NCBI GenBank assembly: GCA_003499525.1
Contig: DNTB01000089.1
Span: forward strand, 1 to 64,000
Origin: Flavobacteriales bacterium
GTDB taxonomy: Bacteria; Bacteroidota; Bacteroidia; Flavobacteriales_G; Salibacteraceae
Reading direction: 5' to 3'
Length of the DNA: 64,000 nt
The notes below the pieces were generated by a model. That model was given only the letters and a program-made list of their open reading frames with translations. It made no database searches and was not told the origin of the DNA. The position numbers and the translations under genes are program-made. This document shows, piece after piece, positions 17,943 to 28,057 of this stretch. The first letter of the stretch is position 1. Each line of letters opens with the position of its first letter.

Positions 17943-20522
17943 TTATTGACCGTGGTAATGATATTCTACCAGCTCGATAAGTTCTCGAGAATCGTCGTAA
18001 GTTCCCACTCGATTTCCAAGACCATCATAATCGAAACTCGTAACATGAGCCCGGCCATCGACAATGGAGGTAAGCTGTTCCCTATATTCATCATAGTTGT
18101 ATGTAACGACTTGAGAGTCATACGGATATGCCCTTATTTCGTCAATGAAATAATCGCTTCCATAGGTTGGGTTTACCAAGGTGATGTTTCCAGACCAGCA
18201 ACGTACGCGGTGATAGTACCACCCTTCATCATCAGGAGCAGGATCAACATCGTAAGAAGGAAATTGAACACCACTGATGTGGACAGGTCGTGTTGATTTG
18301 GTAAAGAACTCCAGAAGAATTTCGCCATCCGAGTTGTGATCGGTCGTAATATTATTGAGCACAATGTTGCCATACTTTAAATTTCCAGCTTTAAGCCCTG
18401 TTTTTGGAGTCACACTCGAAGTGGGTGTATTCGCAGCATAGCTAATACGCCATTTGGAAGCCAAATCATTCTCGAAACTTGTGTAAGCAAATTGATTGGT
18501 ATTTGCATTTGTAATAAGGGCAATTGGCTTATCCAAAGTTCCATAGACGAATGAAGTACTAATATCTGCACGATCAGTGACTCTAGAAAGTCTTCCATCT
18601 GCTTGGTACTGATAAGAAAATAGTTTCTGGAATCCTGTCCATTCATCGACATTTTTGTGAAGATCAACTACAGCGTTTATAGTGTTTTCCTCATCTTCCT
18701 CATATATGTATTTTTCTGTAAGAAAACCTTTGCTATCATAGATGAATGCTTCACCTCCTACTACAATGTTATCTATCAATTGAATAAATGCAGATGGAAG
18801 AATGATATGATCATCTATAAATTTCCAATAATCCACGATGTTTATAGATGTGGTATAATATGTCCTTTTCTCAATTAGCTCATCCTTGCTATTAAAAGTA
18901 GACTCTAGGGTCGGTAGATTCTTGGATTGCCAGTAAACATTACTGCCTATACTTGACATAATTGAAGGTCCTGTGGCTATACTTTGGTCGGTCTCCAAAG
19001 TGTTTCCATTGAGATCATATTTGATTTCTCTTTCGTGAACCTTAACAAGGTAGACAAACCTTTGGGATAGTGGTATCATTGGAACGACATTACAAGGCAA
19101 TATTGCGTCAAAATATAGTTTCCATGCGTTTATTATCCCTGCATCTTTGCGAACAGGTAAATAGTTCCATAAATAAGATCCTTCCCAGTTGTCTTGCACC
19201 TCATCTTCCTCGTAGTCTAAAATTTTTTTATTGGTAAGTCTTGGAGTGCTTCCTGTTAAATCATAAGACTCAACGCTTTGAATTAGTCCGTTGCCATTGA
19301 TCGCCAACATTTGCTTGGGCTCAAAATGAGATTGTTTCATGGATACAGATTGAGGAGCGGTCCAATGGTAAGGTTGCCATATGGGAGTTACTCTTGAAGG
19401 GGTATTGTTTCTGAAGGAGTACACATCAACTTTGGAATCGGTTAAATTAAACGTACTTGTGCTGGGTTCATAAATTCTAGATTTGGTTTTCACAGATACT
19501 CTGTCATAACCGACATAAGATCCCTTAGCATATGGTTTTATTCCAGATCTCGGCACGCTGCTTAGAACACTACTTTCAAATAAAACGAGATCATCTCCTA
19601 CCCAAGCACCAGTGCATTCACCTTTAGAATGAAGAGAAAGATAGAAGTGCTCAGGGTAGTCCATTAAAAGCCCTGTGGAATTGCCCTGATCATCTTCATA
19701 ATTTAGTTCTTTTGCCCATTTTATTGCGCCCTTTTCGGAAGCTCTTATCTCTTTAAGCCTGGTACCACCAGCTTCTACTTCTATTAGATTTGCTCCTGGG
19801 CCTAACCAATATTGAGGATTTAACACTTCATGTTTTTCATATTCAAAATCATACTCCAATCCCGAAGGAGTCTTTAACCATTTCATCAGCCCTGATCTTA
19901 TGTTTATCAGATTACCGGGCATCATATTCGACCCTTCCGGAATATAACCCAGGTTTGGGTGACCTGCATGAATTAGAGTAGTCGAAGCTTTCATTCCTAC
20001 AGGGTAATGCGCAAAAAAGATATTAGGATATCTCTTTTTACCGCTATTATCTATTCCATTATAATAGCCCCAGTAATCAACAGGATAGTGACTGTGTCCT
20101 GCCTTCTTGATTAAACTAGGATTGTAGTAGCTGAACTCATATTTGTTTTGATGGTCTGAGTTTGAACTATTAGGCCCAAAAAGTACAGTTCCACTTCTTT
20201 CTATTTCTTTGAGGTATAGCCTGTTGCTCAGCCGGTCATGTGTGAACGATACTTCTTCAACGGTAATCGGATTGGTGTTCCATGATCCCGACTTAAAAAC
20301 ATTATGCTTTATTTGACTCAATCGCGGCAAGTTTCCAAAGTCATAGCGGTCGAAGGTATAAATGAAGTCTATTTCATGTAATGCCTTACCTGTTTTGTAT
20401 CGCACATTTTCTAATCTTTGAGTTTGTTTTTGAAGTGCGTTAAGTTTGGGTATGTAGCGATTCGTCCAAACTCCAATGAAATGTTCTGGTATATTCATAG
20501 GGAAATTATATAAATATCCCAT
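17943..20522 (-). CDS. RHS-associated N-half protein, copy B, downstream fragment (frameshifted)
   Basis: 859 codons from an ATG at 20522, in a different frame from the upstream fragment that it overlaps by 17 bp. It is the paralogue of the C-terminal ~70% of the copy A N-half: it has SFENDLASKWRI, a jelly-roll-like module ending YFIDEIRAYP, a YD repeat (YDGLGNRVGT) and an ending EYHYHGQ parallel to DYHYKN. It has no signal peptide of its own, so it is unlikely to be exported unless the frame is restored. Removing one G from the run at 20525-20531 would fuse the fragments as ...SIWGAMGYLYN.... RHS-core B follows after 39 bp. Confidence 0.78.
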   Translation of the reverse strand: MGYLYNFPMNIPEHFIGVWTNRYIPKLNALQKQTQRLENVRYKTGKALHEIDFIYTFDRYDFGNLPRLSQIKHNVFKSGSWNTNPITVEEVSFTHDRLSNRLYLKEIERSGTVLFGPNSSNSDHQNKYEFSYYNPSLIKKAGHSHYPVDYWGYYNGIDNSGKKRYPNIFFAHYPVGMKASTTLIHAGHPNLGYIPEGSNMMPGNLINIRSGLMKWLKTPSGLEYDFEYEKHEVLNPQYWLGPGANLIEVEAGGTRLKEIRASEKGAIKWAKELNYEDDQGNSTGLLMDYPEHFYLSLHSKGECTGAWVGDDLVLFESSVLSSVPRSGIKPYAKGSYVGYDRVSVKTKSRIYEPSTSTFNLTDSKVDVYSFRNNTPSRVTPIWQPYHWTAPQSVSMKQSHFEPKQMLAINGNGLIQSVESYDLTGSTPRLTNKKILDYEEDEVQDNWEGSYLWNYLPVRKDAGIINAWKLYFDAILPCNVVPMIPLSQRFVYLVKVHEREIKYDLNGNTLETDQSIATGPSIMSSIGSNVYWQSKNLPTLESTFNSKDELIEKRTYYTTSINIVDYWKFIDDHIILPSAFIQLIDNIVVGGEAFIYDSKGFLTEKYIYEEDEENTINAVVDLHKNVDEWTGFQKLFSYQYQADGRLSRVTDRADISTSFVYGTLDKPIALITNANTNQFAYTSFENDLASKWRISYAANTPTSSVTPKTGLKAGNLKYGNIVLNNITTDHNSDGEILLEFFTKSTRPVHISGVQFPSYDVDPAPDDEGWYYHRVRCWSGNITLVNPTYGSDYFIDEIRAYPYDSQVVTYNYDEYREQLTSIVDGRAHVTSFDYDGLGNRVGTYDDSRELIELVEYHYHGQ

Positions 20523-21504
20523 GGCCCCCCCATATCGACCCTCCTTGTTGATGGATACATTTACTTAAATACTGCTGATCAATATCCGGATTTAGCATAT
20601 AATATGTGGTGCCAGCATATTGAAATAAAATTTCTTCACCAGAAGGATGTAGGATTCGTGTTAGATGCCATATATGAACTTGACTATACGGTGTTTTACT
20701 TTTAAAGAGTCTTGTTTGGGTAGATTCATAGGCGTTGGTGCCTGCTTCATTGAAAAAGTATTTTGTTCCTCTTCGATCAACGGCTATCCAATCTCCTTTA
20801 TCTTCATTCGGATAGCTAACAATCTTGAGGTTGGTTGGACCTACATATTGAATAAGAGGAATATTGTTTTCATCAAAAAAGAAATAGAAGCTTACAGACT
20901 CTCCCATAACATTTAATGTAAATATGTCCGGTTTTGTATCAATTACAAGTTCTCCTCTAGCAAGGTTTTCAATATCAGACCCAATAAGTGTGGATCCATT
21001 ATTGCAATCAACTAGAGGCAGTATTCCGTCTTGCGAATAACATGCTACATTTATGTCGGGTGATCTACCGCTTAAAAAACCATAATATCCAAATGCATGA
21101 TGCCAATTCATGGCATCGCCAAAACCAAAATCAGTATGACCGTTTATTTCTCTTGATATAGATCCACCAGCGGTAAGTTGCCATCCTGTTCCTTCTGGGG
21201 GAGCTTCAGACTGTACGGTTATATTCTTGCTTGAATAATTAATTGTTATTGGGAAGGATAAATGGCTGTTTTGAACTTGGAAAAGCGGAATTGAGTAGGA
21301 GAAAGATCCATTGTATGGATCAATTCCCGGCTCGATTGAGGTAAAAATCCCGTAGTTATTTTCTGGTTTATATTGATTTGGATCATGTTTATAGGTTAGC
21401 TCTTTTTCTTGATGGAAAGTTTGAGCACTTATCAATGAAGGTATCAATAGAAATAGTAGTCCGAGTAAAAGCAAAAACAGGTAGTTGTACGAATAATGTC
21501 GCAT
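20506..21504 (-). CDS. RHS-associated N-half protein, copy B, upstream fragment (frameshifted)
   Basis: 332-residue N-terminal fragment with a signal peptide (residues 1-27, ending LISAQ) and an SpvB/RHS-like N-terminal domain containing GTGWQLTAGG and YNGSFSYSIPLF. It matches the start of the copy A N-half protein. The frame breaks in a run of seven G (plus-strand C at 20525-20531), adding a short tail HGIFI before TAA. With the fragment at 17943-20522 it would make a protein of about 1190 residues, close to the 1239 of copy A. This is the first gene of the copy B unit; 212 bp separate it from the pseudopilin operon upstream. Confidence 0.78.
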   Translation of the reverse strand: MRHYSYNYLFLLLLGLLFLLIPSLISAQTFHQEKELTYKHDPNQYKPENNYGIFTSIEPGIDPYNGSFSYSIPLFQVQNSHLSFPITINYSSKNITVQSEAPPEGTGWQLTAGGSISREINGHTDFGFGDAMNWHHAFGYYGFLSGRSPDINVACYSQDGILPLVDCNNGSTLIGSDIENLARGELVIDTKPDIFTLNVMGESVSFYFFFDENNIPLIQYVGPTNLKIVSYPNEDKGDWIAVDRRGTKYFFNEAGTNAYESTQTRLFKSKTPYSQVHIWHLTRILHPSGEEILFQYAGTTYYMLNPDIDQQYLSKCIHQQGGSIWGGHGIFI

Positions 21505-21716
21505 GGATCAATAGTTAAGTGAATAAAATGAATTGCTACAGAGTCTTGAAAACGTATGGCAGAGATGTTCGCCGAGAAGTAGGTGGTTCATTAGTGAATT
21601 GTTGCATTTCAAAAATAAGGGTAAAATTTTTAGATAAGTGCCAAGTCAGCAGTAAAAAGTTCAACTCAATGCCCGTTTTTTCGCGCGCAGCTGCTGTGTT
21701 AAGTTCAAATTTCATT

Positions 21717-22904
21717 TCACCCAACTACCGTGCTGAGTTCAAACAATGGAAGATACATAGCAACGAGGATAAATCCGACGAGAATACCTATTAAAACGAT
21801 CATCAAAGGCTCAAGAATTTTGCTTACCAATTTGGTTTGAAATTGAATTTGTTCTTTCTGTTGTGCGTTGAGTCGGGCAAACATGTCAGCGAGTTTGTTG
21901 GTTTCTTCACCAACCTGTATCATGGCTACCAAACCTCTATCGAAAAAAGTGCTCTTTTCCATGGTATCTGAAATGTGTATTCCGCTGTGAATTCCCATTC
22001 TTATTTTTTCCAATTCTCGGTTCAATGGTTCGAAGGTGATCATTTTATTGCTCAATTGCAGTGCTTGTTCCAAAGGCATAAACGATTCGATCATGAGCTG
22101 CATGATTTGGGTCCATCGGTACGTTTGACCTCTTCTTTGCAGATTTCCGAGGTAGGGTAAGCGAAGAAAAATATACTGGAGCTGACCCTTCATTTTTCGA
22201 TTTTTTCGTGCTCTAAAAAGGAGAAACAGCAACCCAAAAATGGCGAGTAGTACATAAACTCCGGAGTTGGACAAAAAATCTGAAAGTGAAATCACCAGTT
22301 TGGTAATGTCGGGCAATTCTGCCCCCATTCGATCAAACATGCTTTGAAACATTGGAACGACGACCACCAGCATAAACCCCACAATAAAAAGTGTAGTAAA
22401 CAGAATGAACATCGGGTAGGACAGGGCTTCAAAAAGCATTCTTCTTAGTGCAATTCGTTCTTTATAATACTCATGAAGCGAATGCAGCACTCTGGGGAGT
22501 TGTCCGGATTCTTCACCAATCTGAATACTGATGGTTTCGAACTGTGAGAACTCCTTTCTTGATTGAAGAGCTGTATAAAGCGAGCCCCCTTTTACCAAAC
22601 TTGATTTAATATGTACAATTATGGTTTTTCTGCTCTCTTTAATGGCATTTTTTTGAAGAATCTCAAGGCTCTGGATAATATCTGCACCTGCTTCAAGGAG
22701 GGTGTGCAAATCATAGTAGAACCGCTCCTTAAATTGATCTCCTATTCGAGAAGGCAACTCTATTTTAAGTTTATTGGAGTGTTGCTTTCTGTTTTTACGA
22801 AATTTCTTTCTGATTCTGTTATTAGGAATCGTTGCCAAGCTTGGTCTGTTTTCGCAAAAATAAAGGGTAGTTCTTCGAGAAGTAGAGTATATACCCATTT
22901 TCAT
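21717..22904 (-). CDS. Type II secretion / type IV pilus assembly protein, GspF/PilC family
   Basis: 395-residue inner-membrane platform protein. Two T2SSF domains are visible: one around residues 60-185 (FYYDLHTLLEAGADIIQSL, IGEESGQLPRVL) and one around 265-385 (LMIESFMPLEQAL, MIQVGEETNKLADM). Three hydrophobic segments lie near 160-185, 215-235 and 365-390, the GspF topology. In this family the protein anchors the assembly ATPase and drives pseudopilus polymerisation. It is last in an operon with two prepilins and a PilX-like protein and overlaps the preceding prepilin by 83 bp with this start; the true start could be further in. No ATPase, secretin or prepilin peptidase gene is nearby. Confidence 0.87.
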   Translation of the reverse strand: MKMGIYSTSRRTTLYFCENRPSLATIPNNRIRKKFRKNRKQHSNKLKIELPSRIGDQFKERFYYDLHTLLEAGADIIQSLEILQKNAIKESRKTIIVHIKSSLVKGGSLYTALQSRKEFSQFETISIQIGEESGQLPRVLHSLHEYYKERIALRRMLFEALSYPMFILFTTLFIVGFMLVVVVPMFQSMFDRMGAELPDITKLVISLSDFLSNSGVYVLLAIFGLLFLLFRARKNRKMKGQLQYIFLRLPYLGNLQRRGQTYRWTQIMQLMIESFMPLEQALQLSNKMITFEPLNRELEKIRMGIHSGIHISDTMEKSTFFDRGLVAMIQVGEETNKLADMFARLNAQQKEQIQFQTKLVSKILEPLMIVLIGILVGFILVAMYLPLFELSTVVG

Positions 22905-23292
22905 CTCTTCCTCCAGCTGAAATCAAAATTGATTTAATAAGATATTTTTCTTTTAACCATTTCATATTCAGTATTTTATTTAGTAGGGTATCCTGCCGAA
23001 ATCTTGATTTTCTAACCAAAATGTGCTGTTTGAAATCATACCTGATGGTATCCTCCCTGCGAACGAAATAGAAAACAGAATCCTCTAGAGTTATATTTTC
23101 AGCATGAAGTCCATCCCTATGGAGCAAAGCTTCTGCCTGAGCCAATTTGATAGCTTGATCATTTGCTAAGGACCGTTTCTTACTCACAATAGAAACATAG
23201 TTCAGGGTATACATAGCAATACCAACCGTAACAGCCGAAACGGCCAATGCAATTGTTAATTCAATGATCGTGAAGCCTTCCAGTTTCTTCAT
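22822..23292 (-). CDS. Prepilin-type N-terminal methylation domain protein
   Basis: 156-residue pseudopilin-like protein. The N-terminus MKKLEGFTIIELTIAL carries the class III signal: a short basic leader, G|F cleavage site, Glu at +5 and a ~20-residue hydrophobic helix. The rest is a small globular part without a recognised domain. Its ATG overlaps the stop of the preceding pseudopilin by 4 bp (ATGA type), indicating coupled translation, and its 3' end overlaps the GspF-family gene. The peptidase that would cleave it is not in the window. Confidence 0.85.
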   Translation of the reverse strand: MKKLEGFTIIELTIALAVSAVTVGIAMYTLNYVSIVSKKRSLANDQAIKLAQAEALLHRDGLHAENITLEDSVFYFVRREDTIRYDFKQHILVRKSRFRQDTLLNKILNMKWLKEKYLIKSILISAGGRDENGYILYFSKNYPLFLRKQTKLGNDS

Positions 23293-23600
23293 GGAATCAT
23301 TTTATGCAAGGTTTTTTTCTTACCGAAATGATCAGTATATGTCAGTTTTAGAACCAGAACATTCTCAAAAACCCCTGTGTCCACTATCGTGACTTCATAC
23401 CGAGTAGATTGCCTATAACTGTCCTTGAGATTGAGCTCTGCCTGTTCCAATTCTTCATTAATCTCTGAACGGTCACTAAAGTTTATGGATTGACTTGTTG
23501 TGATGCCTTCAATTATCATGAAAGCCAGCGTCATCATAAGGCTGGCAATTGCTACTGAAACTACGGATTCAAGCAAGGTAAAACCTCTTAATCGAGCCAT
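23289..23600 (-). CDS. Prepilin-type N-terminal methylation domain protein (minor pseudopilin)
   Basis: 103-residue pseudopilin. MARLRGFTLLESVVSVAIA is a canonical type IV prepilin leader (G|F, Glu +5) followed by a hydrophobic helix; a short helix rich in Glu/Asn and a three-strand C-terminal part complete it. It overlaps the upstream PilX-like gene by 13 bp and the downstream prepilin by 4 bp. The very small size suggests a minor, tip or priming pseudopilin such as GspI/PilV types; exact class not determined. Confidence 0.85.
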   Translation of the reverse strand: MARLRGFTLLESVVSVAIASLMMTLAFMIIEGITTSQSINFSDRSEINEELEQAELNLKDSYRQSTRYEVTIVDTGVFENVLVLKLTYTDHFGKKKTLHKMIP

Positions 23601-24841
23601 TCCATAAATTCTGTTCGACTATGTCCAAATGGAATTGTATGAAGTATTCCAATTTGAGCAGTATCTATGTTTTTGACGTTGAAATCGTATAAATGATTTT
23701 CAAATGTGTTTATTCCAGAGGGAAATTCAGCTCCTTCGAGATGGCATAATCCAAATATATTGATGTTCTCCTTGAACGTCGCTTTACCATCTATTTTAAG
23801 AATTCCTTTTACAGTTGCATTCTTCATTATGGAGATCTTTTTCTTATCGAAAAAATCCAGGGTACTTGATGTGTCGTAACAAATGATGTTTCCGGAAATT
23901 GAAAAATTAGAATCAATCAGAATTTTGCCGGTATCAGAATTGTGCAAGACGAGTTCTGAAGGGTAGTCGAGCCGAACATTCTGTTCAATCGTAATCGAAT
24001 TAGAAGCAATAATTTGAACGGCTCCTCGAAATCCTTGTTCAATTACCACATTTGGTGCACTTAGCACTGGTCCGCTAAGTTCAGCATCCTTTTGAAGGAA
24101 GATGGTATCTGAAGAGTAAATAACAATGTTTCCGGACAGCAAATGCCGAATATGAAGTTCATCATTTGAGGAGTAATAATCAGTTGGATTTCCAAAGGAA
24201 TTTACAATAGGTGCATCTTGCTCAGGGAATTTTTCAGAAGTCAGCAGACCGCTGTCAAGTTTTGTATAGTACCGTTCTATACGATCGACATATTCATGCC
24301 AAAAGGGTAGTGTGTTTTGGCTTGTATCCGTTTCATTTTGGTCTGGAATATTTGCATAATGAAAAACACCTTTTATATTGCCTTTTTGTACGTAACCCAT
24401 GGGAACTTTTACCTTTCCTTCAATTTCAGAATTGCCTACCAGAACCAATGGTCGAAAATGGTTTGCCATGTAAAAGGTTGTAAATGAAGTATCAGGGGCC
24501 CATCCAATACTGAAACAAACCGAATCCTTTCGGTTTCCTTTCCGACCTGTTATTTTCAGAATATCATGAAGCCCGTGCTGAAATTTAATGCTTCGGATAT
24601 GGGTTTCCGAGCTGCCATATATTGGGATTTCAATATCTGAAATAAGATCTGGAGATCGGGAGTAGAGAAGAGCGGCTGAGGCAAGATCTCTACTCAAGTC
24701 AGTAGAAAAAGTCCAGTTTTTATATTGAAGATTGTTCGAGCGTTGTAGTTCCATCAGAAAGTAAAGGAGTAACCCTAGGACGGCAATAAGCACTATGAGC
24801 AGGAATAACATGTTTCCATTTAGGCGATGGTTGAGCATTCC
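23588..24841 (-). CDS. PilX-like minor pilin protein with beta-helix region
   Basis: 417 residues if started at the ATG at 24841; an alternative ATG at 24901 adds 20 residues with no obvious role, and the nearer one places a short basic leader directly before the single hydrophobic helix (MLFLLIVLIAVLGLLLYFLM). The helix lacks the GFTxxE motif of true prepilins, as in PilX/GspK-like proteins. The second half shows short periodic strands (SGNIVIYSSDTIFLQKDA, IISGNI-type turns) suggestive of a right-handed beta-helix as in bactofilin-like polymers. It is the first gene of the pseudopilin operon. Family not identified with certainty; the role in the pilus-like apparatus is inferred from context. 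Confidence 0.68.
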   Translation of the reverse strand, partial: GMLNHRLNGNMLFLLIVLIAVLGLLLYFLMELQRSNNLQYKNWTFSTDLSRDLASAALLYSRSPDLISDIEIPIYGSSETHIRSIKFQHGLHDILKITGRKGNRKDSVCFSIGWAPDTSFTTFYMANHFRPLVLVGNSEIEGKVKVPMGYVQKGNIKGVFHYANIPDQNETDTSQNTLPFWHEYVDRIERYYTKLDSGLLTSEKFPEQDAPIVNSFGNPTDYYSSNDELHIRHLLSGNIVIYSSDTIFLQKDAELSGPVLSAPNVVIEQGFRGAVQIIASNSITIEQNVRLDYPSELVLHNSDTGKILIDSNFSISGNIICYDTSSTLDFFDKKKISIMKNATVKGILKIDGKATFKENINIFGLCHLEGAEFPSGINTFENHLYDFNVKNIDTAQIGILHTIPFGHSRTEFMEWLD

Positions 24842-25057
24842 GTGAGAATCCGAATTATTTAGTTCCGTACTAAAGTAGAAAATACTGAGATAGCGAGGCA
24901 TTGGTCAAAAACATGGAAGTACTAGAATCGAGAAATCCCTCGCCCTCGCGTGATCCATACCCGCCACCCGATCAGGCTTCCACCTTTATTCTTACTGGTT
25001 AGATCGTATTAGAAAAAACTTCCGGTCTGACTGCTGAAACCGCTTTTAGCGAATCCT

Positions 25058-26527
25058 TTACATTTCCCGCCGTCCCGGTAGGGTATGCTTTGCTAATATC
25101 CTTTTGGATTCAAGCTTCACCTTCTCGTTTTTCTTCATAGCCCACAGCATGCTGGATGCATGTTTTCGCGCTTCTTCCATGCTGAGCATCGGAGGTGGAT
25201 AGCGGTCGCACCCCCGATAAAGCTGCCTTTCAATTTGTGTCATTTTCCACGGCTCATGAATCAATGGATGGGGTACCTCCTTTAATTCCGGAACCCACTT
25301 TTTAATAAATTCTCCTTCAGGATCGTGGTCGAAGCTGTTCTTTACAGGATTATATATTCTTATGGTATTGATTCCTGTCTCTCCTGCTTGCATTTGCAAC
25401 TGCGAGAAATGTATCCCCGGTTCGAAATCCAGAAAGTATCTACCCAGAATAGGAGCTGCATCCTGCCAGGGTTGCCACATGAGGTGAGTAAAAAAGGAAA
25501 CCAGCATCGCCCGCATTCTGAAATTTACCCAACCGGTTTGCCGCAAGCATCTCATGCAGGCATCAACCAGCGGAAATCCCGTGCGTCCTTCTGCCCACAG
25601 CTTTTGCATTTCTGCGTTCGGAGGTTTGACCATTTGCGCGTAGCCGCGATTGACGGATTCTAATTCCATGCGTTCTTCCATTTCAAACTTTTGGATGAAA
25701 TGGGCCTGCCAGCGCAATCGCGACATGAAGGATTGCAGCGATCCCTTGTTGCCTCCCTCGCTCTTGCGGCGAAGAGCAGCTTGATATACCTGCCGGACTG
25801 ATAGGTTTCCCCATGCGAGGTAAGGCGATAACCGGCTACATGAGCTTCTCGACTTTAAAGGCTTGGAAATGAATTTGTTATATTCAGTATGCCGCTCTTC
25901 AAGAAAAGAGTTGAGATACTTTTTGGCATGGGTACTTCCTCCAGGTTGAAAGGAAGGCTCAGGTGATTCTTCCACCTTTTTAGTATCAAATGCACTTTCT
26001 AATTTGTGAATTACCGGGAGTTCTACAAAACTGATGCGCTCCAGATCAGGGTTCAAAATTTCTGATTTCATAAAAGCGTACCAGTCAGCTCTCCAGGTTT
26101 GGCGGTTCTTCAACCCTCTCCACACGCCGTTATGCACATATTCATTCCATGGAATACTTTCAGATTGTAAGAATCGGGCAAGACCTAAATCCCGATCATA
26201 AGTAATTTTCATACCGGTTTCCTGATGGCTGAATACCACTGAAACATCCAACAATTCGGTCAGTCTTTTAAAAACTTTAAGGACGTCACCGTTCACCGAC
26301 AGCACCCGGGTGTTATAGGCCAGGAGTTGTTGGTTGATATCGTCAATCGACTCTTGAATAAACCTCCAATGGCGCTCGCTGTAGTGTTTATCCTTGATGA
26401 GTGACGGCTCATAAACGTAGAGCAATAATGTCTTTTCCGAACTTCTTTGAGCCTCAAAAAGAGGTTCATGATCTTCAAGTCTCAAATCTCTCTTGAACCA
26501 TACTATGTTGACCTTCTCATAAGTCAT
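25058..26527 (-). CDS. Cryptochrome/DNA photolyase family protein
   Basis: About 489 residues from the ATG at 26527, which overlaps the upstream Fe-S photolyase stop by 11 bp; a longer upstream start is possible but would run into that gene. The N-terminal Rossmann-type antenna domain starts [17 protein letters not shown]. The FAD-binding helical domain includes [38 protein letters not shown] and the conserved [18 protein letters not shown] stretch with the Asn/Asp-rich flavin pocket. These are typical of CPD photolyase-like enzymes that use blue light to repair pyrimidine dimers. Subclass uncertain; it may be a photoreceptor. Last gene of a five-gene light-linked operon. Confidence 0.87.
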   Translation of the reverse strand: MTYEKVNIVWFKRDLRLEDHEPLFEAQRSSEKTLLLYVYEPSLIKDKHYSERHWRFIQESIDDINQQLLAYNTRVLSVNGDVLKVFKRLTELLDVSVVFSHQETGMKITYDRDLGLARFLQSESIPWNEYVHNGVWRGLKNRQTWRADWYAFMKSEILNPDLERISFVELPVIHKLESAFDTKKVEESPEPSFQPGGSTHAKKYLNSFLEERHTEYNKFISKPLKSRSSCSRLSPYLAWGNLSVRQVYQAALRRKSEGGNKGSLQSFMSRLRWQAHFIQKFEMEERMELESVNRGYAQMVKPPNAEMQKLWAEGRTGFPLVDACMRCLRQTGWVNFRMRAMLVSFFTHLMWQPWQDAAPILGRYFLDFEPGIHFSQLQMQAGETGINTIRIYNPVKNSFDHDPEGEFIKKWVPELKEVPHPLIHEPWKMTQIERQLYRGCDRYPPPMLSMEEARKHASSMLWAMKKNEKVKLESKRILAKHTLPGRREM

Positions 26528-28049
26528 CGGGGGCTGCAATGATGGCTTCTGCTCTTTGGGTGAGCTGCCGCAGTTCTTCTTTTGGAATTTTATCAAGTAA
26601 GCGATACATCATGCTCATTCTGGGATTAGAGCTGAGCTTGTCCTTGTTAGTATTCAGGAAATTCCAATATAAACTGTTGAAGGGACAGGCATTTTCATCT
26701 GTTCTTGTTTTTACATTGTAGGCACATTCAGAACAGTAATTGCTCATTTTATTGATGTACGACCCGGAGGATATGTAGGGTTTTGTCGCCAATAATCCGC
26801 CATCAGCATATTGGCTCATTCCGCGCGTATTCGGCAGCTGAACCCACTCAATGGCGTCAGTATAAACACCTAAAAACCAGAAATCTACATCGTCAGGATG
26901 GACTCCAGTCAATAATGCGAAATTCCCCAGAACCATCAACCTTTGGATGTGATGGGCATACGCATGATCCAACGAGTTATTGACGGCATGTTTCAGACAA
27001 TTCATTCGGGTTTTGCCTGTCCAATAAAAATCGGGCAAAGGATTTTTATGGTTGAAAAAATTTGTGGATTTGTAGGTGGGCATTTCCATCCAGTAGATGC
27101 CCCGCATGAACTCGCGCCAACCGATGATTTGTCGTACAAAACCCTCGATCTGGGCAAGGGAAATTTCTTCAGGACGATGGTTCCATTCTTCAATTGCACG
27201 AACAACCACCTCCTTGGGATTCAGCATTTTAGTATTTAAACTGAAGCTGAGTAGAGAGTGAAACAGGAACGGTTGCTCTGTATGCATAGCATCCTGATAT
27301 GTGCCAAAGTGTGGAAGTAATACTTTACAGAAATGATGTAAAACTTCGACGCTTTCATCACGATCTTTTGGAAATTGGATTGTTCTTTTTTCAGAACCTA
27401 TATGATTGATGTTCAAGTCGTTCAAGTTGAACTCTTGCTTTTTGCTCTTCCCGTTTCTCCATCTTGGAACTTGAGGATTTCCTTTCCATTTTTTTCGATT
27501 CTCCGAGTCGTAGTTCCACTTACCTCCCGCGGGCAGCTCACCGACCATGAGGATGTCGTTTTTCTGACGCAGGTGTCTGTAGAAGTACTCCATTACGATT
27601 TGCTTTCTGCCCTCAAACAGTTCTTTCACATCCTCTCGCTCCGTGAGAAAATGTTCTGAGGAAACAAGCCGGTGATCGATACTCAGTTTTGAACAGAAGG
27701 ACTTCAATTGCTCATCCAATCGGTACTCATCCGGTTCCTGATATTCGAATCTTTGAATCTCTTGATTCCGGATGACCTTGTTGAGTTCCTCGGTAAGTGA
27801 GCCGGAGTTATCTGCGCTTTCAATAGGCAGATACAGGATGTGGTGGCCTTGCGAAGCCACAATGTCCTTAAATCGCCTCATGGCCGTAAAAAAGGCTTCA
27901 ATTTTCTGAATATGATGACGCACATAATCCGTTTCCTGGCGCAACTCCATCATCACGTACAAAACCTCATCGTCTTGATTTTCGAACCAACTGTGTTTCG
28001 GATTCAGCTGATCACCGAGAATGAGACGTAAAGTGTGGTATTTTCTCAT
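26517..28049 (-). CDS. Fe-S bacterial cryptochrome/(6-4) photolyase family protein
   Basis: About 510 residues. [16 protein letters not shown] is the usual start of the FeS-BCP group (PhrB/CryB, formerly DUF523-like photolyase-related proteins); a TTG at 28061 overlapping the previous stop is an alternative. The C-terminus has CSECAYN and, 13 residues on, [10 protein letters not shown], and an upstream [13 protein letters not shown]ys, giving the four ligands expected for the [4Fe-4S] cluster. The FAD-pocket stretch [19 protein letters not shown] is characteristic. Characterised members repair (6-4) photoproducts or act as photoreceptors. In operon with two further photolyase-type proteins. 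Confidence 0.9.
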   Translation of the reverse strand: MRKYHTLRLILGDQLNPKHSWFENQDDEVLYVMMELRQETDYVRHHIQKIEAFFTAMRRFKDIVASQGHHILYLPIESADNSGSLTEELNKVIRNQEIQRFEYQEPDEYRLDEQLKSFCSKLSIDHRLVSSEHFLTEREDVKELFEGRKQIVMEYFYRHLRQKNDILMVGELPAGGKWNYDSENRKKWKGNPQVPRWRNGKSKKQEFNLNDLNINHIGSEKRTIQFPKDRDESVEVLHHFCKVLLPHFGTYQDAMHTEQPFLFHSLLSFSLNTKMLNPKEVVVRAIEEWNHRPEEISLAQIEGFVRQIIGWREFMRGIYWMEMPTYKSTNFFNHKNPLPDFYWTGKTRMNCLKHAVNNSLDHAYAHHIQRLMVLGNFALLTGVHPDDVDFWFLGVYTDAIEWVQLPNTRGMSQYADGGLLATKPYISSGSYINKMSNYCSECAYNVKTRTDENACPFNSLYWNFLNTNKDKLSSNPRMSMMYRLLDKIPKEELRQLTQRAEAIIAAPDDL

Positions 28050-28057
28050 CGAAGTTT

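Noticed and set aside
24902..25057. Possible tRNA or small RNA in the 155-bp gap before the pseudopilin operon
   Set aside because: No cloverleaf or strong terminator could be built from the sequence by eye.
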